Source: Sunxiuqinia dokdonensis (lineage in GTDB: Bacteria > Bacteroidota > Bacteroidia > Bacteroidales > Prolixibacteraceae). Taken from it: DNA of 64,000 nt. Below, in pieces: positions 55,750-63,668 of the stretch. A model generated the notes under the pieces. It did not search any database and was not told where the DNA came from. It was given only the letters and a program-made list of their open reading frames with translations. Within the stretch, counting starts at the first letter, position 1, and each line of letters starts with the position of its first letter. Where the stretch lies: the NCBI RefSeq assembly GCF_001270965.1, contig NZ_LGIA01000151.1, forward strand, positions 1 to 64,000, read 5' to 3'. Made by a program: the position numbers and the translations under genes.

Positions 55750-56649
55750 ATGAGAAAAAGTAAAAAGGCAATAAAAATAGCGGTTACAGTGATTTTGAGC
55801 TGTATGATGTGTTCCTTTAGTGCGCAGGAAGAGTGGACCCGTTTGCTTGACAAAGATTTGACAGCATGGGCAACCTACCTCAGCTACAGACATCAAACCG
55901 GCTATAACGGGAAGGTTCCTCAAGATGAAGATGGGAAACCTGTAAAGCCAATCGGTTATAATAAGAAAGGACAAAATGTTTTTTCGGTAATTGAACAAAA
56001 CGGTGTGTCGGTTCTAAGGATATCGGGGGAAATCTACGGATGCGTTTTTACAAAACAGGATTTTGAAAATTACCACCTGAAAATGAAGGTAAAATGGGGA
56101 ACCAAAAAATGGGATCCGAGGTTGAATGAACCGATGGACTCGGGGATACTATACCATTCGCGGGGAGAGGCCGGAGTGGATTACTGGCGGTCATGGATGT
56201 TGGCCCAGGAATTTCAGATAATGGAAGGCGGTTTTGGTGATTACTGGGCTATTGCCAATAGTGGCTGCCACATAAAAATGAAAGATCCCGGTAGCAGAAG
56301 CGATATGGGCATCTTTGATCCTGACGGAACTGATACTGCGATGGGGGCAGGCGGAAACAGGAGTGGGTTTGTTCAGCACAGCGCCGATTACGAAAAACCA
56401 GGGGAATGGAACGAGGTGGAGCTGATCTGTTTTGAAGATAAAAGTATCCATATCATTAACGGCCATGCAGTGATGGCCCTTTCACAATCGGTTTACCGGG
56501 ATGGGGAAACACTCAAACCGCTGGTAAAAGGTAAGATCCAGCTACAAAGCGAGGCTGCAGAGGTCTTCTATAAGGATATTGAAATCAGGAAGATCAAAGG
56601 AATACCACATCAATTCAAAACACTATTTCAGTCACTATCTAACCTGTAA
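55750..56649 (+). CDS. DUF1080 (3-keto-disaccharide hydrolase-like) secreted protein
   Basis: This 299-residue protein has a signal peptide (about 1-27, ending FSAQEEW) followed by one DUF1080 domain in a concanavalin-like fold (WTRLLDKDLTAWATYL, SGILYHSRGEAG, EWNEVELICFEDKSIHIINGH). Family members are described as 3-keto-disaccharide hydrolases or as glycan-binding proteins. It lies 9 bases after and 3 bases before GH28-fold genes, so it is co-expressed with pectin-type enzymes. Its exact substrate is not readable. Confidence 0.75.
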   Translation: MRKSKKAIKIAVTVILSCMMCSFSAQEEWTRLLDKDLTAWATYLSYRHQTGYNGKVPQDEDGKPVKPIGYNKKGQNVFSVIEQNGVSVLRISGEIYGCVFTKQDFENYHLKMKVKWGTKKWDPRLNEPMDSGILYHSRGEAGVDYWRSWMLAQEFQIMEGGFGDYWAIANSGCHIKMKDPGSRSDMGIFDPDGTDTAMGAGGNRSGFVQHSADYEKPGEWNEVELICFEDKSIHIINGHAVMALSQSVYRDGETLKPLVKGKIQLQSEAAEVFYKDIEIRKIKGIPHQFKTLFQSLSNL

Positions 56650-56652
56650 TTT

Positions 56653-58131
56653 ATGAAAAGCAGTACCTGTATACGCAACATGTTGTTTATGCTCCTTCTT
56701 CTGAGCGGGCAAGTTTATGCTGGCGGGAAATCCTACCTGATTTACCCTGCCCCGGCAGGTGAAGTACTGAATGAGGACTATCGGGTGACAATTGAAGGTG
56801 AAAGTGTTCCGGTATATTCGGTTAAAGTGGCGCCAAAAGATCAGCAATTGCGATGGAAAGCAATGGATGACAAAAAAAATTCAGCCGATTATTTCGAAGT
56901 GGCGGCATTCGCCTATTTTGATTTGAAAGATGAGGTCACCATTGAAGTAACTAACCATGAACATATCCACTCAGTTAAAATACTGCCTTCGTCTGCCGGG
57001 ATTGTCCCTCATGTTGAAGGCAAAACCGTTTCATTTAAAGTGGCTTCACCAGTTAATCTCACGATCGAAATTAATGGCGAATGGGTTCGCTCACTGCACC
57101 TGTTTGCCAATGCTTTTGAGGAGAATGTCCCAGAAGCGGATGATCCGGATGTCATTTATTTCGGACCCGGAATCCACCACGTCAGCAATATGGTTGTTGG
57201 CGATAACAAAACAGTTTATGTTGCGGGCGGAGCCATTGTCCGCGGAGTCATTAAACCGGAAGAACCATATACTATCAGCGGCTATAGCGGGCTCCGGCTT
57301 TATACGCCTACCTTCCACCTTCAGGGCAAAAATATTACTTTCAGGGGACGTGGAATTATTGATGGCAGCCTTTGCACCACCCACTCACGGTTCATGATTT
57401 TTGTGGAAGGTGCTGATATAAACCTAGAAGGCGTTATTTTGAGGGATGCCAGTCACTGGACCATCCCGGTGAGAAGATCAGACCGGGTACACATCGATAA
57501 TTTAAAGCTTCTTGGTTATCGGGCAAATTCTGATGGTATTGATATCTGCAACAGTCGCGAAGTGTTGGTTGAGAACTGTTTCATCCGGACACTGGATGAT
57601 CTGGTAGTCGTCAAATCGGATGGAGGAGAAGGTGAAACGAAAAATATTGTAACCCGAAAATGTGTTTTATGGAACGAGGTCGCACACGCTTTGAGCCTTG
57701 GTGCCGAAATCAGTGAAGACATTGACAATGTTCTGTTTACTGATTGTGATATCATTCATGACAAAGGAAGAGAGTGGACGCTCAGAATTTTTCATGCCGA
57801 TGCAGCGTTAGTCAAAAATGTACGCTTCGAGAATATCCGTATTGAAGAAACACAAAGATTTATCTCTTTGTGGATCAACAAGGCAGTGTGGACCCGCGAT
57901 AAAGAACGGGGGCATATTCAGGGGGTGGTGTTTAAAGACATATGGGCCACAGGTGATTCGCTCATTGTAGAACTGCTGGGGTTTGACGAGGAGCACCTGA
58001 TAGAAGATGTGCTTTTTGAAAATGTTTTCTTCAACCAGGAAGTCCTGACAACGGACGATATCCACAGTAACTCTTATGTAAGGAGAGTTTTTGTCCGTCC
58101 GCAACCTGAAAAAAAAACAATAAAAAAATAA
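56653..58131 (+). CDS. GH28-like beta-helix glycosidase
   Basis: This 492-residue secreted protein has a signal peptide (about 1-24), a beta-sandwich N-terminal domain (about 28-160) and a beta-helix (about 165-480). GH28-type residues are better kept than in the previous paralogue: NSDGID near 292 and LDD near 314. The third and fourth motifs read EVAHALSLG and LRIFH rather than GHG and RIK. It is probably a galacturonidase or related pectinase of distinct specificity. It overlaps no neighbour; gaps are 3 and 5 bases. Confidence 0.7.
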   Translation: MKSSTCIRNMLFMLLLLSGQVYAGGKSYLIYPAPAGEVLNEDYRVTIEGESVPVYSVKVAPKDQQLRWKAMDDKKNSADYFEVAAFAYFDLKDEVTIEVTNHEHIHSVKILPSSAGIVPHVEGKTVSFKVASPVNLTIEINGEWVRSLHLFANAFEENVPEADDPDVIYFGPGIHHVSNMVVGDNKTVYVAGGAIVRGVIKPEEPYTISGYSGLRLYTPTFHLQGKNITFRGRGIIDGSLCTTHSRFMIFVEGADINLEGVILRDASHWTIPVRRSDRVHIDNLKLLGYRANSDGIDICNSREVLVENCFIRTLDDLVVVKSDGGEGETKNIVTRKCVLWNEVAHALSLGAEISEDIDNVLFTDCDIIHDKGREWTLRIFHADAALVKNVRFENIRIEETQRFISLWINKAVWTRDKERGHIQGVVFKDIWATGDSLIVELLGFDEEHLIEDVLFENVFFNQEVLTTDDIHSNSYVRRVFVRPQPEKKTIKK

Positions 58132-58136
58132 CAGAT

Positions 58137-58808
58137 ATGAAATTCAATTTTTTCTGCAGGCTTTTTATTCTAATTGCATTTATTTTTTCCAATGTCCACA
58201 TCAACGCACAGTCCTACCCGTTTGGAGAGCAGATTTCCCGTTTCATGCAGCAAGACAGTATTTTTTTTCCCGAGAAAGGCCAGATACTTTTTATTGGTAG
58301 TTCCACTTTTACCCTCTGGCACGACGTGGCCGGTTATTTCCCCGGTTATCCGATTATCAATCGTGGTTTTGGCGGATCAGCGCTTCCCGATCTTATCTAT
58401 TATGCCAATGATGTTATCCTGCCTTACCAGCCCAAACAAATTGTTATCTATTGTGGTGAAAATGATTTCGCTCGGGAAGAATCTTTATCTGCTGAAGTTG
58501 TTGCCGACCGGTTTGAACGGTTATTTGCTGAAATTAGGGCTCATCTTCCCGAAACGCATGTCGCTTTCGTGTCAATGAAGCCTTCCCCAAGCCGGGTGCA
58601 CTTGATGGGAAAATTTGAGGTAGCAAATAAATTGATCGAATCCTTTTTAGCTGAAAAGAAAAATACGGCATTTATCGACATTTACCATCCCATGCTGAAC
58701 GAAGACGGCACGCCTAAACAGGAAATTTTCAAGGAAGACAATTTACACATGAATCAGAAAGGATATCAGCTTTGGCAGCCGATCATTGAACCGCATTTGT
58801 TAAAATAG
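58137..58808 (+). CDS. SGNH/GDSL-type esterase
   Basis: This 223-residue secreted hydrolase has a signal peptide (about 1-24). Block I is ILFIGSSTFTLW with the catalytic Ser near 60, block II has the Gly in NRGFGGS, block III is GENDF, and the C-terminal D-x-x-H is in EDNLHMNQKGY. SGNH enzymes in pectin PULs commonly remove acetyl or methyl esters, and that is the expected role here. It lies 5 bases after the GH28-like gene. Confidence 0.85.
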   Translation: MKFNFFCRLFILIAFIFSNVHINAQSYPFGEQISRFMQQDSIFFPEKGQILFIGSSTFTLWHDVAGYFPGYPIINRGFGGSALPDLIYYANDVILPYQPKQIVIYCGENDFAREESLSAEVVADRFERLFAEIRAHLPETHVAFVSMKPSPSRVHLMGKFEVANKLIESFLAEKKNTAFIDIYHPMLNEDGTPKQEIFKEDNLHMNQKGYQLWQPIIEPHLLK

Positions 58809-58983
58809 GATGAAAGGAGAATGGAGAATCAGCATCGGAACAACTAATTTTGCTGATACCACAAATTCATCCAAAAAGATTATACCATGAAATGGACATA
58901 AGGGCAAAAGCTCATATCATCCGAAGATGCATAAATGGCTATTCCATGAGTACGTTTAGAATTCAACAATTTAAAAACGATTT

Positions 58984-61242
58984 ATGCGAATGAAACTGAT
59001 TTTAAAAATTGGTGCTTTAGTTTTGCCAATAGTAGCGCTATCCTACTGTTCAAAACCCCAGCAAGAACATGTAAACAGCAAACAGCCTGTCGACTATGTG
59101 AACCCGTACATGGGCAACATCAGCCACTTGCTGGTGCCCACCTTTCCGACCATCCATCTGCCAAACAGCCTGCTTCGGGTTTATCCCGAACGAAGGGATT
59201 ATACTGAGGTTGAACTGAACGGTCTTCCGCTGGTGGTGACCAGCCACCGCGGCAGTTCAGCTTTCAACTTAAGTCCTTTCCAAGGTGAAGGAAACGAACT
59301 GAGACCAATCATTTCATACAGTTATGACCAGGAAAAACTGACCCCCTATTCCTATTCAGTTTATTTGGATGAGCAGGACATCCAAGTTGATTTTGCTTTG
59401 TCGCATCAATCGGCAGCTTATGAAATTCAATTTGAAAAAGAAGCCCCGGTTTACCTGATATTGAATTCCCGGAACGGCGCGATGGCCTGGGACGGGAAAG
59501 CCATCAGCGGTTACCAGTTGATCGAAAACAACACGAAAGTGTATTTATACATGGTGCCGGAAGATTTACCCCAGAAGGTTTCCACGCTCAAAGGAGGCAA
59601 TTTGGCAGAAGCGGCCAATGCCGAAGGACGCGATGCCTGCCTAGTTTTGAATTACCCACAGGAAACCGGGAAAGTCAGCTTGCGTTATGGCATTTCATTT
59701 ATTGATGAAAAACAGGCCAAAGCCAACCTGGAACGCGAAGTGGCGGGCAAAACGGTAGCTGACTTGCAGGCATCTGGACGCGAAACCTGGAACAAGGCTT
59801 TGGGGAAAATCAGCATCGGGGGTGGAACCGACGATCAGCAAACTGTATTTTACACATCGCTTTACCGCTGCTACGAGCGCCCAGTTTGTATCTCGGAAGA
59901 CGGCCGCTACTACAGCGCTTTCGACGGACAGGTTCACAACGACAACGGCCGCCCGTTTTACACCGACGACTGGATCTGGGATTCTTATCGGGCCCACCAT
60001 CCGCTGCGCATTTTAATTGATCCTCAAACAGAAGAAGACATCCTGCATTCATTTGTACTGATGGCCGGCCAGATGGAAAACAACTGGTGGCCCACTTTCC
60101 CTGAAATCACAGGTGACAGCCGCCGGATGAACTCCAACCATGGCGTGGCTTCGGTGATTGATGCCTGGCGGAAAGGCCTGCGTGGTTTTGATCTGGAAAA
60201 AGCTTATCAGGCCTGTAAGGGCGCCATTATGGAAAAAACACTGGCACCGTGGTCGGGGAAACCTGCCGGAGAGCTTGATGCTTTTTACAAAGAACATGGC
60301 TATATCCCGGCACTCCGTGAAGGCGAAGAGGAAACCATTCCCGAAGTACATCCGTTCGAACGCCGCCAGCCCGTTGCCGTTACTTTGGGAACCGCATACG
60401 ACCAATGGTGTTTGGCCCAAATCGCCGAAGAGCTTGGGAAAACCGAAGAAGCGCAATATTTTGACAAAGCTTCGTTAAACTACCAGAACCTGTTCAATCC
60501 CGAAACCAAATTCTTTCATCCCAAAGACAGTAACGGGAAGTTTATAGAACCTTTTGATTACCGCTTTTCCGGCGGAATGGGAGCCCGCGGGTTCTATGGC
60601 GAAAACAATGCCTGGATTTATCGCTGGGACGTTCAGCACAACATTCCGGATTTGATCAACTTAATGGGGGGAAAAGAAGAGTTTGTCAAAAACCTGGACG
60701 CCATGTTCACCGAGCCGCTGGGAAGGGGAAAATATGCTTTTTACGCCCAGTTGCCCGACCACACCGGCAATGTCGGCCAGTTTTCGATGGCCAATGAACC
60801 GTCGCTGCACATCCCATATTTGTACAATTATGCGGGTCAACCGTGGAAAACGCAGAAACGCCTGCGCAAGCTGCTCGATGAGTGGTTCCGCAACGACCTG
60901 ATGGGCGTTCCGGGTGATGAAGACGGTGGAGGCATATCGTCTTTCGTCGTGTTCTCGGCAATGGGGTTTTACCCCGTTACACCCGGAAACCCGGAATATT
61001 CTATCGGCAGTCCCTTATTTGAAAAGATTTCTGTTGATCTTGGAAACGGTAAAACCTTCGAAATAGAAGCCAAAAATGCTTCGCCTGAAAACAAGTACAT
61101 CCAGTCGGCGACACTAACTGGTCAAACACTGAATCAACCCTCTATTTCACATGAAGCGGTTGCCGCCGGCGGCAAGCTGGTGCTGGAGATGGGGCCAAAA
61201 GCAAATAAGGATTGGGGGATCAAGCATGTACATAAGGAATGA
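58984..61242 (+). CDS. GH92-family glycosidase, lipoprotein
   Basis: This 752-residue lipoprotein has Cys22 (ALSYCSKPQ). It has the GH92 two-domain layout: an N-terminal beta-sandwich (about 35-270) and an (alpha/alpha)6 barrel (about 290-740). Family motifs are YTDDWIWDSYRAHHPL, GFYGENNAWIYRWDVQHN, YLYNYAGQPWKTQ and VFSAMGFYPVTPG. The usual GNDDCG loop reads GDEDGGG. GH92 enzymes are calcium-dependent alpha-mannosidases, so its place among pectin enzymes is unexpected. It is G+C-richer by eye than susC of the same locus. A 175-base gap separates it from the previous gene, so it may be a later addition. Confidence 0.82.
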   Translation: MRMKLILKIGALVLPIVALSYCSKPQQEHVNSKQPVDYVNPYMGNISHLLVPTFPTIHLPNSLLRVYPERRDYTEVELNGLPLVVTSHRGSSAFNLSPFQGEGNELRPIISYSYDQEKLTPYSYSVYLDEQDIQVDFALSHQSAAYEIQFEKEAPVYLILNSRNGAMAWDGKAISGYQLIENNTKVYLYMVPEDLPQKVSTLKGGNLAEAANAEGRDACLVLNYPQETGKVSLRYGISFIDEKQAKANLEREVAGKTVADLQASGRETWNKALGKISIGGGTDDQQTVFYTSLYRCYERPVCISEDGRYYSAFDGQVHNDNGRPFYTDDWIWDSYRAHHPLRILIDPQTEEDILHSFVLMAGQMENNWWPTFPEITGDSRRMNSNHGVASVIDAWRKGLRGFDLEKAYQACKGAIMEKTLAPWSGKPAGELDAFYKEHGYIPALREGEEETIPEVHPFERRQPVAVTLGTAYDQWCLAQIAEELGKTEEAQYFDKASLNYQNLFNPETKFFHPKDSNGKFIEPFDYRFSGGMGARGFYGENNAWIYRWDVQHNIPDLINLMGGKEEFVKNLDAMFTEPLGRGKYAFYAQLPDHTGNVGQFSMANEPSLHIPYLYNYAGQPWKTQKRLRKLLDEWFRNDLMGVPGDEDGGGISSFVVFSAMGFYPVTPGNPEYSIGSPLFEKISVDLGNGKTFEIEAKNASPENKYIQSATLTGQTLNQPSISHEAVAAGGKLVLEMGPKANKDWGIKHVHKE

Positions 61243-61253
61243 GAAAATACAAA

Positions 61254-61284
61254 TTTAGTTTGTGTGATTAGCAGTGAAACTAAA
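61254..61284. repeat. 8-bp inverted repeat between GH92 and rteC genes
   Basis: TTTAGTTT (61254-61261) and AAACTAAA (61277-61284) are perfect inverse repeats around a 15-base loop. No T run follows. It may be a weak terminator for the PUL or an operator for rteC. Confidence 0.35.
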
Positions 61285-61358
61285 CTGGTGAAAATTGCTG
61301 CAACTATTGCGATTCGTAGAAGAAGCAAATTTTAGTAATAACAGTTTAATTCATAGCC

Positions 61359-62186
61359 ATGGAAACATATTGTCAGATTGCTACTGACCTTGAGAATGAT
61401 TTATCCGGATTAGGTGAAATCTCGGATAAATTCCCGGAGCAAATAGAGTATGCTACCGGTCGTTGTAAACTGGCACTGGATCATCTGCATGAGCTGGTGC
61501 TAAAAAAGGGATTTCCTGATAAGAAATCGGAAATTCTGTTTTTTAAGAAAATAAAACCATCGGTCTGCAGCAAGCTTATTTACTATCAGGCTGTTTTCGG
61601 TCTGGAAAGTATTCGTATGGAGCTTGACACCAAAAGCGCCAGAAAATATTTTAGACGGGAGCAAAAAAGGATTCTGAAGTACATGAAAGATCACAAGTTG
61701 AAAGTCCAGTACTACCGTTGCGGTCACCGTCATCTTGATGAAAAATATTTCCTGCGGGATAATAAAGAAATTCCTCTGGAAGTGAAGGATAGTCACTCAC
61801 TGATGGACGAGGACTTCTTTTCCTGGCATGACCACACGTTTTCCACCATCATGGCGAACGAAATGCTCCTTGAATACATCAAAAACGAAATGAAAAAACT
61901 GGACCATTCTCAGGGAGATAATTTGCCCCAATCGAACCTCAAATGGACTGGAAACAAAATAGACGTACAGGAACTCCTCTATGCCATCTATTTTGATGGC
62001 TCTGTTAATGATGGCAAAGCCACTATCAAAGAATTGGCTGAAGCCTTCGAGTGGATGTTTAACATTGAGCTACAGGAGCATATTTATGGAACTCCGGAGC
62101 AATTAGTTAAGAGATCTGATCCCGTCAAGTACCTCACTCACTTGATGACTATACTGAAACGAAGAATATACAATAAGCTTCGATGA
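61359..62186 (+). CDS. rteC: RteC-family regulator of element excision
   Basis: This 275-residue protein matches the RteC family. Features include an N-terminal helical region, the central YYRCGHRHLDEKYFLR segment, and a C-terminal winged-helix-like part (VQELLYAIYFDGSVNDGKATIKELAEAFEWMFNIEL). In CTnDOT, RteC activates the excision operon. Its presence 117 bases after the GH92 gene shows that mobile-element genes resume directly after the PUL. No RteA/RteB two-component genes are in the window. Confidence 0.85.
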   Translation: METYCQIATDLENDLSGLGEISDKFPEQIEYATGRCKLALDHLHELVLKKGFPDKKSEILFFKKIKPSVCSKLIYYQAVFGLESIRMELDTKSARKYFRREQKRILKYMKDHKLKVQYYRCGHRHLDEKYFLRDNKEIPLEVKDSHSLMDEDFFSWHDHTFSTIMANEMLLEYIKNEMKKLDHSQGDNLPQSNLKWTGNKIDVQELLYAIYFDGSVNDGKATIKELAEAFEWMFNIELQEHIYGTPEQLVKRSDPVKYLTHLMTILKRRIYNKLR

Positions 62187-62243
62187 CCGACTAAAAGATT
62201 ATTTGAATCCGTAATACCATTAACCCAATTTAAGGATGTTTAC

Positions 62244-62480
62244 TATCTTTGCGAAAGATAAGACCGATAGAATCTCATCTGGGTAAGAGATCCGGATGAA
62301 CTGACAATATAGAAAGCGTTGGCTTTTTATTCGTGATTCCTAAAACCGCCAGTTTTAATTTAAGTCACAGGAATAAAGAGTCCGATGTCTGCGCCTTTGG
62401 CGTGGCTCGGATTTGACTGTGACTAGGACCCTGGCGGTTCCGTGGAAGCACCAAGTCCGCGGTCACGCCTCTTTTTTATT
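62244..62480 (+). ncRNA. Highly structured RNA with its own -7 box
   Basis: This non-coding gap of 331 bases starts with an exact -7 box (TATCTTTG, 62244-62251; no clear -33). Nested helices follow: 62344-62352 with 62431-62439 (9 bp), 62363-62370 with 62417-62424 (8 bp), 62379-62385 with 62407-62413 (7 bp, one G-U) and 62391-62395 with 62399-62403 (5 bp, loop TTT). A second hairpin, CCGTGG 62440-62445 with CCGCGG 62457-62462, stacks next to it and a T run follows at 62471. Upstream, AAAGC/GCTTT (62313-62326) with TTTTT could act as an early terminator. It ends 38 bases before a small ORF, so it may be a leader or a free RNA. Family not recognised. Confidence 0.7.
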
Positions 62481-62517
62481 CGAATTCTGATAGCTTACCA
62501 TCATAAAAACAACTACC

Positions 62518-62760
62518 ATGTCAACAATTGATACTTCAAAAATCCGCCAGAATGCCGATTTGGTCAATCCCATGTCTAAATGCCCGTTTGGAGAACCAGT
62601 TGCTGATTGCCCTTTTATCCCCTACTATGAGATGAAAAATGAACGAAAGCAAGTGGCACAAATCGAAGCAATCCCACAAAAGAAACTGGATGAAATGCGC
62701 CAATTTCACAGGGGATGTATGCGGGAATTAATGAAAAGCCGGAAAGCCAATTTCCTATAA
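62518..62760 (+). CDS. Small Cys-containing protein of unknown function
   Basis: This 80-residue protein was not recognised. It has three Cys, two of them in CPFGEPVADCPF near residues 22-31, then a helical C-terminal part rich in Lys, Arg and Met (RQFHRGCMRELMKSRK). It lies 38 bases after the structured RNA and 130 bases before an HTH gene, so it may be translated from the RNA-led transcript. The sequence is compositionally normal for a real small gene. Confidence 0.6.
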   Translation: MSTIDTSKIRQNADLVNPMSKCPFGEPVADCPFIPYYEMKNERKQVAQIEAIPQKKLDEMRQFHRGCMRELMKSRKANFL

Positions 62761-62889
62761 TCTGGATCCACACTTGCTATTTGGTTTAACCATATAAAAC
62801 CCAACCTCAGTTTATATAGGTAATAGTTTTGTTTGAATCGTTGCAATTTTGAAGCAATTTCAAAATCAACCATTCAAAATTAAATTGTT

Positions 62890-63186
62890 ATGCCTGCAGA
62901 AATTGTTACAACTGACGATCTCCGGGAATTCAAAGTCGAACTGCTCCGGGAATTCAAAAGATTGCTAAAGGAACATCACGGAGAACCTTCCAAACGATGG
63001 CTCAAATCCTATGAAGTTAAGGAGCTTCTCGGCGTTTCATCCGGTAAACTTCAACAGATGCGTGTCAATGGAAACCTGCCTTTCACCAAGATAGGGGGAA
63101 TGATCTTCTATGATTACGCAGATATACGCAAAATGCTGGAAGAGAACCAAACGAAGAATCATTCCTCTTTCAGTTCTTTCAGATGA
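62890..63186 (+). CDS. Helix-turn-helix DNA-binding protein (Xis/MerR-like)
   Basis: This 98-residue protein has an N-terminal coiled helix (about 8-33) and a winged HTH of the excisionase/HTH_17 type (about 39-88: SYEVKELLGVSSGKLQQMRVNGNLPFTKIGGMIFYDYADIRKML). Such proteins act as recombination directionality factors or regulators on Bacteroidota elements. Its position after rteC supports an excision role. Its stop overlaps the next start by 4 bases (ATGA). Confidence 0.78.
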   Translation: MPAEIVTTDDLREFKVELLREFKRLLKEHHGEPSKRWLKSYEVKELLGVSSGKLQQMRVNGNLPFTKIGGMIFYDYADIRKMLEENQTKNHSSFSSFR

Positions 63187-63668
63187 ACTACATTAAACAC
63201 CTGAACGGTTTTTTCGAACGGGTTTCGGGCGACGGGAGATTGACTGCATATCACATCAGTTTGTATTTAGCCGTTTTCCAACTCTGGAACCTGAACCGCT
63301 TTGCCGGAAAGTTTCCCATCAACCGTACCGAACTGATGATACTATCCAGAATCGGATCTGTGAACACTTACGCCAAATGCATCAAAGAACTTGATCGATG
63401 GAGGTACATCAGGTATTTCCCAGCAGCCAACCGGCACTGTGGAAGTGAAGTTAGCTGTATCAGATTTGATACAGGAGGCAATACCGGTAGTGGTACTGGT
63501 AATGATACTGCAAGTGATACCGGAGGTGATACACATATTAAAAGAATAAACAGAAAAACAGGAAACAAGTCACCCGATCAAATTTTTCAAAATGGGGAAA
63601 GAAGAAAAATTAACGGGCTTAACCACTACCACGTCAACAATGACAAGGATTATTCAGAGCCCCTTTGA
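63183..63668 (+). CDS. Uncharacterised mobile-element protein with Gly/Asp/Thr repeat tail
   Basis: This 161-residue protein has a folded N-terminal part (about 1-95), with a winged-helix-like segment (ISLYLAVFQLWNLN...INRTELMILSRIGSVNTYAKCIKELDRWRYI) as in replication or transcription accessory proteins. A short G/D/T/S repeat (about 96-120, units like GDT and SGTG) and a basic tail follow. It is translationally coupled to the HTH gene and overlaps the ATPase gene if that starts at 63592. Function not recognised. Confidence 0.6.
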   Translation: MNYIKHLNGFFERVSGDGRLTAYHISLYLAVFQLWNLNRFAGKFPINRTELMILSRIGSVNTYAKCIKELDRWRYIRYFPAANRHCGSEVSCIRFDTGGNTGSGTGNDTASDTGGDTHIKRINRKTGNKSPDQIFQNGERRKINGLNHYHVNNDKDYSEPL

